From Agarophyton chilense (Eukaryota; Rhodophyta; Florideophyceae; Gracilariales; Gracilariaceae): DNA of 64,000 nt. Shown here in pieces: positions 1-10,519 of the stretch (positions are counted from its first letter, which is position 1; the number at the start of each line of letters is the position of its first letter). The notes beneath the pieces were generated by a model that was not told the DNA's origin, searched no databases, and was given only the letters and a program-made list of their open reading frames with translations. A program made the translations under genes and the position numbers. The DNA is taken from contig JARGXX010000006.1 in assembly GCA_030374765.1 (NCBI GenBank), forward strand, positions 1,054,001 through 1,118,000. Reading direction: 5' to 3'.

Positions 1-231
1 CGATCCTGAACAAGCCGACGGCGGATTCTTGGGCCAGCTAGTATCCGAATCGCATAAATAAATATACTTCCACGGCGCGCTCGAAAAGCCAGTAATTGAA
101 GACGACAACGTATTTTACAGCTTGTTAATCGAGGCCTTAGCTTGAAAGATATGAAAGATTCTACGCTGTAAAAGAACACTTTCCGCAGGCAAACTCAATG
201 CCTAAGGCTCCAGACGAAAAATATCTCACTC

Positions 232-1290
232 TCAAACTCTACCGTTGCCAGCATAATACCGGTCTGAGATATCAGCAGTTAAATAAGCCTTACTGTTACC
301 ATCCCTGGCAGAATAAACCTCCTCTGAAGGTGCCCGAGACAGTTTGTAGAAATTCATGTGCCCTTTGTTATTGAAAGAGTTCTTAATATCATGAATTGTA
401 ACTCCCCGTTTTAATAGAGAGATCTTTTTTGATGCAGTCGAGTTATAGAGCTCCTGAACTTGCACCATTCCCGGGCATTCAGCGATCAAACTGAGGCAAA
501 TCATTTTCGAAATCTTTAAACCGGAAGAAATAGTAAAACATTTAGCAAGGTACAACTTCCAGTTTGTCCAATTCACTTCTGTTCGTGTCACACAGGTTGT
601 GCCACGAGAACTATCTTCTGCAAACTCTATCATCTCCGCTGGTACGTCGACATTAGATCTCTTCAACCGTCGTTTGACGTCATCAGACCCCCCGTCACAA
701 ACATTTCTGGTGTGACCGGCGATTTAAAAAAAATCAGCCTTATTCTACCTACAAGACCCAACACAACTCCCCAACAAAAAGACCACAGTAAAGAACAGTT
801 CTTATTCTTCCCGGCGCAATTATCCGCGCAGAGTTTCAATTTATTTGAAAGAACTCGTCGGTTTCCCGGGACGCTTTAGATACTTGATAACCAGCGATAA
901 CATAGAAAGAACAGCATTGGCAGTATTTTTGTCTGGCCGAAACCTTTCCGTCAGCCGAGAGCTGAAGGTAAGAGATATATTACTTCTTTCCATACAAAAT
1001 AGATCCACCTTGAGCCCTGTGATGAAGTGTAGTTGTCCTGGTTTCTCTATCAAATGGGGAAGCATTACTTTTTCCGCAGCATAAAAAATCAGGTGTAATA
1101 TCCCATTATCTGCGGAACCGGAACTTTCTGACCAGCATGTTTTGTAGTATTGAAACTCATTAAGTACCTCTTGTCTATGCTTAACGAGGTGAGCAGTAGC
1201 GTTTACTGCTCTTATGTCATGAGCATCACATTGTCGAATATTATTTTTCAAGGTAGTGCAGACATCACATAGGTCGCTGCCTGAGGCCAT
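232..1290 (-). pseudogene. decayed transposase-like ORF, two open pieces
   Basis: Two minus-strand open pieces (841-1290, then 232-666) read like successive parts of one protein. The upstream piece starts with a C-x2-C ... C-x2-H stretch and then carries a segment with AEKVMLPHL and KPGQLHFITGLKVDLF. This resembles the motif FDYAE..LP...QPG.LyF seen in a transposase-like family of algae and fungi whose members carry a DNC.GQNKN motif further on. The downstream piece (WTNWKLYLAKCF ... ECPGMVQVQELYNS) resembles the C-terminal part of the same family. The catalytic middle is missing between 666 and 841, so the copy is broken. The family assignment rests on remembered motif shape only. Confidence 0.35.
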
Positions 1291-1618
1291 GATCCTCGAT
1301 GTAGAAATCAGTTCCCTCTAATATCGACAAAACACGCAATATGCCAGTGCACCAGCTGCAGGCTGCCTCGTGGGGAAAAGGCTCATATACCCATCGCCTA
1401 TTGATTTTCATTGAGGAATTTATATTTCATGTATACCCATACGAGTCTAAAAGCTGCGCAAAAGGCGAAGAAGAGCCATGTAAGCTGATTCACGGCCATG
1501 GGAACACTACAAGATGTGCTGCGCTGCAAAAACGTTGGAGAAAGAAGTGCAAAATAATTTCCTTAGTTTTTTGAATGCCAAGTGGCGCGGCCGCTCGTTT
1601 TCTCTTTTAAAGGGTTGG

Positions 1619-1750
1619 TAAAGTCTGTTTCAAAATCATATCCCTCGCGCAAATTTTCCAAAAATCGACGTTTTGGCTACAGTAAAACTAACAAAATCAG
1701 TGTGAAAAAATTTTCAAGTAAAAAAACTGTTTCAAAATCATAACCTTTAT
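1619..1750 (+). repeat. left IR/DR of the Tc1 element
   Basis: Outer copy at 1619-1645 begins TAAAGTCTGTTTC and runs to CATATCCCT. Inner copy at 1727-1750 reads CTGTTTCAAAATCATAACCT and onward. Both recur inverted at the right end. These are probable transposase-binding sites, as in Sleeping Beauty-like Tc1 transposons. Confidence 0.75.
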
Positions 1751-1776
1751 TGCATCCTTTTTATTCTAACGCGAGT

Positions 1777-2772
1777 TCAGTAGTTTATTTTTGCTCCTTT
1801 AGCCTGTATAACACTTATACAACGCTTTGGCATTGATTCTATAAAAGGATTGATAGCATTACAGTCAATCTTTTCCCAGCAATCTTTGATACAATTTTTC
1901 AGATCAAAAACTGTATCAAATTGCCTTCCTTGCCCATAAACCATTCGGGCCAACATTCCCCAAATGTTTTCGATAGGGTTGAGGTCAGGAGAGCGCGCAG
2001 GCCATTCCATAACCGACATATTTAGACTATTGAACCACTGTTTCATAAAATTAGACTTATGCACAGGTGCATTATCTTGCTGAAAAATGAATTCTTCTCC
2101 ATGCATACAGTATGAAAAAGGTAAAAGATAGTTTTCTAGAACCTCAGCATACTTCTCAGAGTTCATTGTTGTTTCAACAAAAGCCATATCAGTTGCTCCT
2201 TTAGTGGAGATTCCAGCCCAAACCATTACTGATGCGCCTCCTGAATGCCTAGTCAAAAATTCCTTCTTTTCTTTTCGTAGATCATGCCAATAAAATTTAT
2301 AGCAATCTGGACCATCAAGGTTAAACTTTTTTTCGTCGGAAAAGATAACATTATTCCATTCAGTTTTCCAATAAGCCTTTTGAGCACACCATTCAACTCG
2401 ACTTTTCTTGTGATTATCTTTTAAAAAAAATGTTTTCCTCATTTTTGTGTACTTGAACAAATTTTGACGGTTGACTTTACGCCATATTGTAGATCTTGAT
2501 AGAGGAAAATTTAGGTTTTTGACAATTTTCCCGCAAGATGAAGTGTTGCGACATAGTTCTCGCTTAATTCCGCGCTTATCGGCCGGGGATAGTGCCGTAG
2601 GACGGCCGGTTGAACGCTTTGTTCCGTATGTAGCGGGGTTTTTGATGAAGTTGCTGATTGTTTTTGGGCTGCGCTTGAGTTTTCGGGCTATATCTGCTGG
2701 AATCATACTCTGACCTACTAATTCCATGATTTCGAGCTGTTCAGAGCGTGTCAGAGGTGCGCCACGAGCCAT
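1777..2772 (-). CDS. Tc1-family DDE transposase (331 aa)
   Basis: Cut-and-paste transposase. Starting at ATG 2772 (MARGAPLTRSEQ) gives 331 aa, normal for Tc1 proteins. The frame stays open further upstream, but only through the inner and outer terminal repeats, so the internal ATG is preferred. The N-terminal third holds helix-turn-helix DNA-binding segments (IADIARKLKRSPKTISNF is one). The DDE catalytic triad is complete: IFSDEKKF, QQDNAPVHKS, and SPDLNPIENIWG with 34 residues between the second D and the E (DD34E). No stop or frameshift interrupts it, unusual among the elements of this window, so the protein could be functional. Confidence 0.85.
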   Translation of the reverse strand: MARGAPLTRSEQLEIMELVGQSMIPADIARKLKRSPKTISNFIKNPATYGTKRSTGRPTALSPADKRGIKRELCRNTSSCGKIVKNLNFPLSRSTIWRKVNRQNLFKYTKMRKTFFLKDNHKKSRVEWCAQKAYWKTEWNNVIFSDEKKFNLDGPDCYKFYWHDLRKEKKEFLTRHSGGASVMVWAGISTKGATDMAFVETTMNSEKYAEVLENYLLPFSYCMHGEEFIFQQDNAPVHKSNFMKQWFNSLNMSVMEWPARSPDLNPIENIWGMLARMVYGQGRQFDTVFDLKNCIKDCWEKIDCNAINPFIESMPKRCISVIQAKGAKINY

Positions 2773-2790
2773 AATTGAGCGAATGATTGT

Positions 2791-2922
2791 ATAAAGGATA
2801 TACTTTTGAAACAGTGTTATTGACTTAGTGGTTTTTATTTGTTGTGAAATGTGCTCTACAGTACGTGAAATGCCTTTTTGGCGCAGTTTTTGTAAAGGGA
2901 TATGTTTTTGAAACGCACTGTA
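2791..2922 (-). repeat. right IR/DR of the Tc1 element
   Basis: Inner copy at 2791-2814 and outer copy at 2896-2922. Read on the minus strand they match the left pair: the outer copy gives TACAGTGCGTTTCAAAA and the inner gives CTGTTTCAAAAGTATATCC, each with a few mismatches. Confidence 0.75.
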
Positions 2923-3948
2923 CATTACAATCACCCATCGCTTCCCGATGTCGTTCGACCACCTTCTCCGACAAATGCACAGAAGCTGCATAAACAGGCC
3001 TACAAAGAGGCCTACCTTTTAACATGTACACAATTATATTCCGCCCAATTGACGACGCCGCCTGTTGCCTTCGCTTCTTCCTCTACGAGATAGACCCAGC
3101 CTTCAGAGCGTCATAGCATTTATAAGGGGTACTCACAAGGGCGGGTAGAATTTTATGAACACGGAACACCCATTTAACCTCCAACAGGAGGAAAACTGTG
3201 CAGAGATACGGCGCAGGTCAGCTCAATCACAAAATGGGTCACATTAGCATCGTGATATAGTTGTACGGTAGAGCAGGAGGTATGAATTGTTACTCGTTGT
3301 AAGAAGGGAAGGCTATGATACTAGGCAGCCTGGGACTGCTGCATCGTTCAAATCGTGCCAGGTTACGAGCACGTTTTCGTCGGAGTCGTTTTCTGGCTCT
3401 CCGAGCGGGGAAACGGAGTTTTGGGGCTGGGAAGGGAAGTCTCTGGAAATAAGCTCGGAGATAATGAGGTTTTCGACATCCATCGCGATTGAGCTGGGAG
3501 GGGGTGCACCACGAGCTTCACAGTCGGCAGAAAGAAACAAGAACTTGATTTTATTGATTTGAAGTGTTTTCCGTTGAATTACAGAAATAGCGCTAAAAAA
3601 TTTCAAACTTAATGGCCCTAGTACACCTATAATGGTTGTTTTTTAAAAATACTAATCTGATAGGTCGCTTTTCCCGGTCATCATTGGCTAGAAGGTGAAA
3701 GAAAAAGAAATTATCCGAAAAGATAAGGTACTCTGCTAGTTGAACATGACCCATATATATTTTTGTAAAAACCCAAGAATGGGGAAATTATTTCCCCCAT
3801 GTCCCAGGCACAATGTTGACACAGAACGCCTGAAGACAGAGTGGGCACGTATAAAACGTGGTTGGAAAACACGTGTTTTGCCGACGTTTGATGTCAGAGA
3901 CTTCACCTCAAACAACACTTACGTCTCCCTCGAAACTATTTACTGTAC
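2923..3948. other. no gene recognised
   Basis: Sequence between the Tc1 element and the DIRS-like element. The longest candidate is a 97-aa minus-strand ORF at 3313-3606 (PPSSIAMDVENLIISELISRDFP...) that overlaps an equally long plus-strand ORF. Neither has a recognisable motif. Confidence 0.4.
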
Positions 3949-4110
3949 GTTTTATGTACACTGGTGTAGATGAGTGAAGACACACGGGGAGTAGGCGGCA
4001 GCTGTAAATTTCTGGAAGTGCCCCGGCCGTCTCGACGACGGCGGTCGGATACAAATATGCTACAGCGTTGCCGCTCGCGTCCTACTTGCTCGGTATGTCT
4101 ATTTCTCTGC
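3949..4110 (+). repeat. left direct repeat of the DIRS-like element
   Basis: About 162 bp from CGTTTTATGTACACTGGTG to TATGTCTATTTCTCTGC. It matches 8037-8200 in the same orientation with a scattering of substitutions and a few single-base indels. Confidence 0.8.
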
Positions 4111-4182
4111 TCACAGAGAAATTACTTTATGACAAGGCGGTGACATCTTCTCCCGAGTACAACCCGAGTTCTTTAGAGTGTA

Positions 4183-4875
4183 ATGGAGCGCAACAACCAA
4201 CCCCTGCAACCAGTCGGCGCTGCCGGTGCCGGACAGGCGCCGGTTCAAGATCCGCTCGCCTCCGACTCCGTTCGGACGGCGTGAGCGAAAGCCAAACAGC
4301 AGCACAAGCAATAGACGGAGGTTGTTCAAAATTTCAACACCCTGTCGTGGGTGGGTGAAGGAAGCATCTTCGGTCGAGGACCGCATGTACCTGCGACCCA
4401 CATGGCGTTCTTCAAGTCGCCGGTTGATGCTTTTTGTACGAACCTCAAGAGTAAGGACCGACGACCGGCTAAGGAATGGGAGTACATCAACGCCGCCGGT
4501 GTATGGACTGATATAGCCATCACGGCGCTGACAATAGCAAAGGTGGAAGGCGGGAATCTACAAGATCTCGTTGGACGCCTTGCTTTTGCCGAGGAAGCGA
4601 TGAAGGCTGTGATCGAAATGCTCACGATGCGCGCACAGTACTTCAATGACATCATGGAGCACGACATTGACATGGCTAGGCAAATGTCTTTCTTAGTGGA
4701 GCAAAGTACCGGTTCCGTGTTCTCCGAGGCTCAACGCTCAGCGCGAGACACCTTGAATGCCAATAATGAGACCGTGGCTGTTAAGACTATTGCTAAGACC
4801 CGTCTAGAAGCCTCCAGTAAGAGGAAGAAGAAGGCAGCCGGTAAGGCCGCTCTCGAAAGGGACCAGTCAGAGTGA
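4183..4875 (+). pseudogene. gag-like ORF of the DIRS-like element
   Basis: From ATG 4183 the frame reads MERNNQPLQPVGAAGAG..., meets two early stops near 4280 and 4310, then stays open in the same frame to 4875. The main part is rich in alanine and charged helical sequence (LVGRLAFAEEAMKAVIEML) and ends in a lysine-rich tail (SSKRKKKAAGKAA). Position immediately upstream of RT makes a nucleocapsid role likely. No zinc knuckle is visible. The two stops indicate decay. Confidence 0.5.
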
Positions 4876-5159
4876 CTGGCTCCCCGACGGTGGAGTTTAC
4901 GCCACCTACTGTGAAGGGCGAGGGAGGACGCCCTTTGTGGAGAGTGGTGGCATTGAGGGCCGACCGTTAGTCTTCGGTTAATGGCGCTTCAGGATACTTG
5001 ACCCGGGCAATCCGCTACAGTGTGCTCGACATGCCGAGCGTGCCGTCACGGAGGATTTGGTATTGCCTGCAGTCCTCCAGACGGAAGAAGACCGGTGCTT
5101 TGCCCGCGCCAATCTACATTTAGGAAAGAAGAATGGAGTATACGAGGAAGTGACGGAGG

Positions 5160-5960
5160 CGTATGATCGGAGGTAAGTGTCCATCGGACGTATCGTTTCG
5201 TCTTCCTTCGTGGTGTGGCAGGGAGATGGAGAAGACTGAAAGGGGAGGATTTAAATCAACTTCCATCGTCCGAGCATGCATTGGCAGCACCGAGGAGTCA
5301 AGATGGAGACTCTGTCTTCATTCGCAACGGAAGTGGAGGCCCGCCACTACCTGATGTCGTGGGATATACGGAGTGGCTACCAGCATCTCCCTCTGCACCC
5401 GGGCATGCGAGATATGTTTCTGTTACGGTACTAAGGCCGGTTCTACAGATGCATAGCGCTGCCTTTCGGGTGGGGCCCGTCGGCACTCTGGTTCACCAAG
5501 GTTATGCGACAGGTAGTGCGGTTCATAAGGGAGATGTGGTCCTGGTGCGTCCTTCAGTACCTGAACGACTTTTTGCTGGCGCCGTCGCCGCCCGGAAGGG
5601 CGGCAACTATCGTGGACTACGCCTGCACGAAGGAACGGCTGAGTTGCCTTTTCAGGCGCATGGGATTGCAACGACGTCCGATGAAAGGCTTATGGAAGGA
5701 TGCGCAACAGCTAGACCACCTCGGTATGCATCTGGAGACGGTCGCAATGTGGGTGTTTGTTTCGGACAAGAAGGTGGCGCGTATCTGCTCGCTGTCTCGT
5801 CGGGTGCTGCTACATGCGCAGAAGAATCGTGGGCTCGTTCTGCTGGCTTTGCTGCGGCACTTCTGGGTGGTTTGTGTTTGTTTGTCGCTGCCGTTACCTC
5901 TCGCTCGGTTCTACACACGCTCTCTGTATTTCGACATTTCGACATGGCGAAAACAGAGAG
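5160..5960 (+). pseudogene. reverse transcriptase of the DIRS-like element
   Basis: In frame 2 the region reads like a DIRS RT: KMETLSSFATEVEARHYLMSW, SGYQHLPLHPGMRDMF, then CIALPFGWGPSALWFTKVM and the catalytic box as YLNDFLLAP, where YLDDFLLAP would be usual. The D-to-N change removes a metal-binding aspartate. Stops interrupt the N-terminal palm at about 5172 and 5250, and a TAA at 5432-5434 falls in LLRY*GRFYRC. The RT is therefore inactive through both nonsense changes and an active-site substitution. Confidence 0.75.
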
Positions 5961-6124
5961 AGAGAGGAGCGGGAAGAGCCAGGGCAAAGTCCGCAGCGAA
6001 GGCGAGCTCTGCGAGCTGCAGCGGAGGACGAACCCGACGACGGCGTCAAGTGGGCCGCGGTGGAGGCCCGGCCGAAACTTCGGGCTCGCCCCTCCATCCA
6101 CGCTTACCGCACGTCTCCCGTACC

Positions 6125-7040
6125 AATGTCACGGCAATCTATGAGGGACTTGCAGTTATTGCAGTCACTGACAAGGGGAGAGGGGCGCGAGCTGCGTCGG
6201 TAGCCGGCCCAGATTGCCATGCGCAGCGACACCTCCGACGTTGGGTACGGCCGGACGTTGTGCTACAACATGGACGGTGGTGCGCCGGGATCGTGGGAAG
6301 GGCAAGGTTTTTTGACGGGGATGGACCGCCTGCAATCCATCACGCTTCGAGAATTCCGCGCGGCCCGCCTCCTTCTCGCGCGTTCGTTCGCAGAATTTGT
6401 CTCAAGTCGACGGAATCGTCGTCTGCTTCTCCGCTAGTACAACCAGGCCGTCGTGGCTGTCTTGAACGCCATGGTATCGGCGTCCAAACCTATGATGGCG
6501 GAGCTTCGCCGTCTACGCAAGCTTCTTCAAGCACTGGGAATTTCCATCGAGGCCTGCTGGATTCCGTCAGCGGTGGATCGCTTCGCAGACTCTTTGTCTC
6601 GGACCTGGGACCCAGGGGACGTCCGCGTGTCGCGCAGGATAGTTCAATCCATCAAGGAACAGCACCGCTTAGAAGAGGAAGTGTTCTCTCGCCGCCCCCT
6701 CAACGAACCGTTTCCGGCCAAGATCAAGTGCATCGGTACGCAGATGCAGGACTACTGGGGAGACGGTCGAGCATGCCTTTGGAATCCGCCGTTCGATTTT
6801 CTACCGTTAGTGGTTCGGAAGATAGAGGCGGAAGGCGGGTGCGGGGTGTTATTGGCCCCTCACTGGCCGGCTCAACCATGGTACGAGCGCATGATCGGTC
6901 TCTCCACCAACCTCACCATCTTGGAATCACCGATCTACCCGGTCTTCATCTCGGAGCGTCCTGTCAATCCCTCGTGGAAACTCGCCGTGATAGAGATCGG
7001 GCTCATGCGGAGTGGGCCGCCGGCATACAGTCAGCAGTTC
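6125..7040 (+). pseudogene. RNase H and methyltransferase-like region of the DIRS-like element
   Basis: Frame 0 carries an RNase H-like segment (SDTSDVGYG ... LREFRAARLLLA ... NQAVVAVLNAM ... AVDRFADSLSR) interrupted by stops at 6201 and 6435. At the latter the expected catalytic DNQ reads YNQ after the stop. A downstream segment (CLWNPPFDFLPLVVRKI ... GVLLAPHWPAQPWYERM) matches the NPP(F/W)/P.WP..PW block that follows RNase H in DIRS elements, usually described as Dam-methyltransferase-like. The frame closes with TAG near 7041, just before the recombinase. Confidence 0.65.
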
Positions 7041-7042
7041 TA

Positions 7043-8009
7043 GCTCGCGCCGGTTTTGAATGTCCTACAGGAAGATCTGCAGAAACTGCTCGCCTGCTTT
7101 CTAACTACTGCTGGTCGGAAAAGTACATGGCGCAATCGTACCAGTCAGTTACAACGTTGGCTTGCCTTCTGTGATGAGGATGAACGGTGTCCGCTGCCAG
7201 CAACAGAAGAAGACGTCATGGCCTACGTGGGATATTTGTCGTTAGAGGGTGTCATATCCTCTGTTTCTCTACCGCAGTATATCAAAACGATCAGCAAATA
7301 CCACGAACTTCATCATCTTCTCTCCCCTACCAAGACACCAATGTTGCGCGCGCTAATCAACGCTTATGGTCGAGGACAGCAGTCGGAGAGCCCAATTAAG
7401 GCGACGCGTCTTGGTTGCAGCGCAATTCTAATGCGTCGTGTTTTGGAGGTCGGTTTGAGTTGTATATCGGTCTGTGACATCGGTCACTGTGCGGCTATGG
7501 TTTTCTCGTTCTTTTTCCAATGCCGCTCTCTCTCCTTTCGTTACACTACGGTTGATATATCCATTGACGCTAATGGTATATCCGTCTTTATTCGACGCAA
7601 AGGAAAGGAACTCAATCCCCGACTGCAGCTGACCTAACCGGAACACCTTATAAACCCTGAATCTTCGCCAGTGGCTCTTCTACGTAAGCGGGCTACTTTT
7701 CGACCGGAGAGTCCAGGGTTCTTCGATACGCGCACTGCGATTGAATTTGGTTCAGCTGACCTGGCATCTTCCGTACACCGTTGTTTATTGCTGGTCAAGG
7801 AATCTGCGCCCGATGGTTGCTATTATGGATCTCATAGCCCCCGCATAGGGAGATTTCAAGAGCTTTTTGTTCTTTCTTTCCCTGAGGAGTGGATTCTACG
7901 CCGCCTCGATTGGGCGTCGGATACTATGTTCCGGGTGTACATGGACTCTTTGATAAGTGTCACAGCCCATTCGTCGTGGTTCTTTGCGCACCTACGCCCT
8001 ACAGCGTGA
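7043..8009 (+). pseudogene. tyrosine recombinase of the DIRS-like element
   Basis: An N-terminal SAM-like core-binding segment (STWRNRTSQLQRWLAFCDED ... VMAYVGYLSLEG) is followed by the catalytic part. One TAA at 7635-7637 splits it, and the same frame then continues to 8009. The second half contains SHSPRIG, fitting the H-x-x-R box, and DWASDTMFRVYMDS, whose tyrosine fits the nucleophile position. In DIRS elements this enzyme integrates the circular cDNA. The internal stop makes the copy inactive. Confidence 0.7.
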
Positions 8010-8036
8010 TGCACACCTCCGTTCTCCTTTGGAATT

Positions 8037-8200
8037 CGTTTTACGTACACTGGTGTATATGAGTGAAGACACACGGGGAGTAAGCCGCAGCTGTAATTTT
8101 CTGGAAATGTTCTGGCCGTCTTGAAGGCGGCGGTGGGGTACAAATATGCTACAGCGCTGCCTCTCGCGTCCTCCTTGCTCGGTATGTCTATTTTTCTGCC
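8037..8200 (+). repeat. right direct repeat of the DIRS-like element
   Basis: Second copy of the 3949-4110 repeat, starting 28 bp after the recombinase frame ends. Similarity stops at about 8200 (TATTTTTCTGCC), where the two flanks diverge completely. Confidence 0.8.
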
Positions 8201-8403
8201 CTCTCACCCTACTACGCTCCCTGCCCCAGTGTTTCAGCATGTTTACTTCTTTTTTTGTTTGAGTAGGCGTGCCTTTTTTTCTCTCCCTTTCATCTGTTGT
8301 CATCTCATTTAGCCGATATCCGCTCTGACAGCAATATAGCACACCGAGAGGTTTTGCCTTCATTGATTGTGCCCTAAATGGTTTCGATGGAGACGGAAGT
8401 TCT

Positions 8404-8434
8404 GTAGCATAGAATGTATTACCTTCTATGCTAC
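8404..8434. repeat. perfect 11-bp hairpin
   Basis: GTAGCATAGAA and TTCTATGCTAC flank a 9-nt loop about 200 bp downstream of the right DIRS repeat. It may lie in the element's terminal structure or be independent. Confidence 0.6.
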
Positions 8435-9432
8435 ATACTCTAATCTGCTCACAGCCGATTGGAGTGATCAGCCAGTAACCATTGATGATGCTGCTGTACT
8501 TCGAACAGTGCCCATCTTCTTCTTCTGTGTGGGTACACTAGGTTTCTAGGCTCATTCGTACGGAATGTATATTACCTATGAGCTTTTGTTGATCACTCTA
8601 TGAGCTAATCTTTGCCTTAGAGGCTAGTTTTCCAAAGAAGTCCTAACCGCCATCACGAACATCTTTCTTCGTCTTCAACTCAGGTGGTCTTCAACTCCAC
8701 AATATCCTTTCGTTGGACCGAGCTCAGAGGCGTTACGTACTGTCCTGGCTCCACGTACAAGTGACACCGCCTTCGCGTTTCACTTCCTTCCCACACAACA
8801 CAACGAAATTCGTTCTTCTTTCTCCTGTTCAGGCAGTCTAGAGGTTCCATAACGTTGAAGATGAACAACTCTTGCTAATTGTTTAGCAGCACAAAATTCT
8901 TCTCTGCGGCGTACATCGATGCCAGAGGGCCGAAACGGCTTTGACTACCTCGATCAATGCCAGAATGAATGCCTCATCTTCAACAATTAGCACCATATTC
9001 CAAAACGTTGCCCAATTAGATGTCTGGAGTCACTCTCAATGTTTTCTGCCGATGTGGAATGCGGTTTCGCTGCCTGCTGTCTAGGTTCGAACGACAAAAA
9101 TGCCTTGCCCGGAACGCGGAGAATGAGGTGAAGCCGTCTAGCTCCTTCTACTTCCAGCTCACACGATCGTGTAGATTTGTGCTGGCAGGTGATGCATATG
9201 CTCAACCTAATTAAAGCTGATGATAGAATAATTCAACTTGCTCTCACCTTTCGGTGTCGCGAGCATTCTGCTTTTACTTTTATACTGCGCAAGATAAGAA
9301 GGCCCGGCTTAAGCCAAATGTGTACTCAAAATATGCAGGCACTGCGTACTGATAAAATACAGGAAGGAGGGGGGGAGGGGGAGCCAGATACTGGATACTT
9401 GAGCTAGCATACAGTACATGAACAGCTTCTGC
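8435..9432. other. no gene recognised
   Basis: AT-moderate sequence between the DIRS-like and copia elements. It contains only short ORFs under 85 aa on both strands, with no recognisable motif and no clear repeat. Confidence 0.4.
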
Positions 9433-9616
9433 TGTTGGAACTGGAGCGCTGGAGCCTCCCCTGGCCTTGGCCTGCCTGACGGTGGGTGGGACCACTGCCG
9501 GCGGCCGTGCATTTTATTTGTTTCAGTGCAAGCTACGAAGCACGGCGCAGCGCACACCTAATGATGCGTGTGTCGTGCTGCGCCTTCGCCTTGTCTGAGG
9601 CGCCCGGATATTAACA
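9433..9616 (-). repeat. 3' LTR of the old copia element
   Basis: On the plus strand it runs from TGTTGGAACTGGAGCG to CCGGATATTAACA, so it has TG...CA ends. The core (GGAGCGCTGGAGCCTCCCCT ... ATGATGCGTGTGTCGTGC) matches the right LTR. Confidence 0.65.
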
Positions 9617-9649
9617 CCGTCCCTCAAAGCGAAGCGCCAAGGCTTCAAA

Positions 9650-10519
9650 AACCACCACTTTGGAGATCGCATTCAAAATCAATCCAACAAAAATAAACAA
9701 AACAACTTAAACATCTTCTATTGAAAAATGTCTCTTCCCTGCACAGCATCTTTGAGAAGTGAAACGCGTAGTTATCAAAAATTCAAAGAAAAAACTGTAT
9801 AACAAATGCCTCACGTAGCTGCTACACATTGGAACCATTTCATTTACATCACTGAACTTTAAAACCCAGAACACACATACAACCTCTTGGGACAAAGATA
9901 AACGTTTCTCTTTGGGAAAAATAAGATGGATTGTGAAGAACAACCAAATATTAAAAATTAAACCAAAACAATGATTCTGAACCAAACCCTGTAATAAACC
10001 CAAAAAAATAGACAAAAAGTTAGTGTAGTTGTATTTTGTAGTTCTCACAAGTTTTCATCAGAACAAGTCAAGTTTCATCAAGCCAACCATCTTCCATGCA
10101 TATTGGAGAGGTGCACATTTTTTGAGATTATCAGAGAGCTGTAGACACTTTGGAATATGTTCGAGTTCAACAACGCTTATACGGGATAAGTCTTTGACAT
10201 GGGCTGTCTTCAATTCGATATGCATATTTAGAGCGGATATCTGCGGGTTTATGGTCAAGAAAAATGCAGCAGAGCTGTCAATCAGGACTATGGAAGCTTC
10301 GTACCAAAAGTCTTCGCTTCAAGGCTGGTGGTGTGCGAATTCCCAAAATAGTTTCGTTATCCAAGTAATGTCATTTGGACATGTAGAAAGCGCGATATAT
10401 TCCGCTTCCGCTGAGGAGAGAGCAATCACAGTTTGTCGCTTAGACTTTCAAAAAATTGGTGCGTTGTTGACGACAATTACGTACCCAGATGTGGATCTCT
10501 TCGTCTGAATATATCCCAT
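9650..10519 (-). pseudogene. presumed RNase H remnant of the old copia element
   Basis: Between the 3' LTR and the recognisable RT lies sequence where RNase H should be. The RT frame ends at 10520 in SLRAFVDAD, which is the usual start of copia RNase H (DADWAG). Downstream the frame is badly broken and I cannot trace the domain. An AT-rich stretch (9650-10030) has no coding potential. Confidence 0.35.

Larger units (their letters stand above)
1619..2922 (-). mobile_element. Tc1/mariner element, apparently full length (about 1.3 kb)
   Basis: The element is bounded by TA dinucleotides at 1619-1620 and 2921-2922, the target expected for Tc1/mariner transposons. Each end carries two copies of a GTTTCAAAA-type motif, an outer one at the terminus and an inner one about 100 bp inside, inverted relative to the other end (IR/DR arrangement). 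One long open transposase reading frame fills the centre on the minus strand. Total length is typical for the superfamily. Confidence 0.85.
3949..8200 (+). mobile_element. degenerate DIRS-like YR retrotransposon
   Basis: Order on the plus strand: direct repeat, gag-like region, reverse transcriptase, RNase H, an NPPF-containing methyltransferase-like segment, tyrosine recombinase, direct repeat. RT plus RNase H plus YR without a DDE integrase is diagnostic of the DIRS order. Coding regions use three frames and carry several stops, so the copy is inactive. Termini in the same orientation rather than inverted suggest a PAT/Ngaro-like split-direct-repeat organisation rather than classical DIRS1. 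The matching outer repeat expected downstream of 8200 was not found, so the right end is uncertain. Confidence 0.75.

Noticed and set aside
5215..6144. 309-aa plus-strand ORF as a gene
   Set aside because: It overlaps the RT of the DIRS-like element in another frame; the RT motifs are in frame 2, so this is a shadow.
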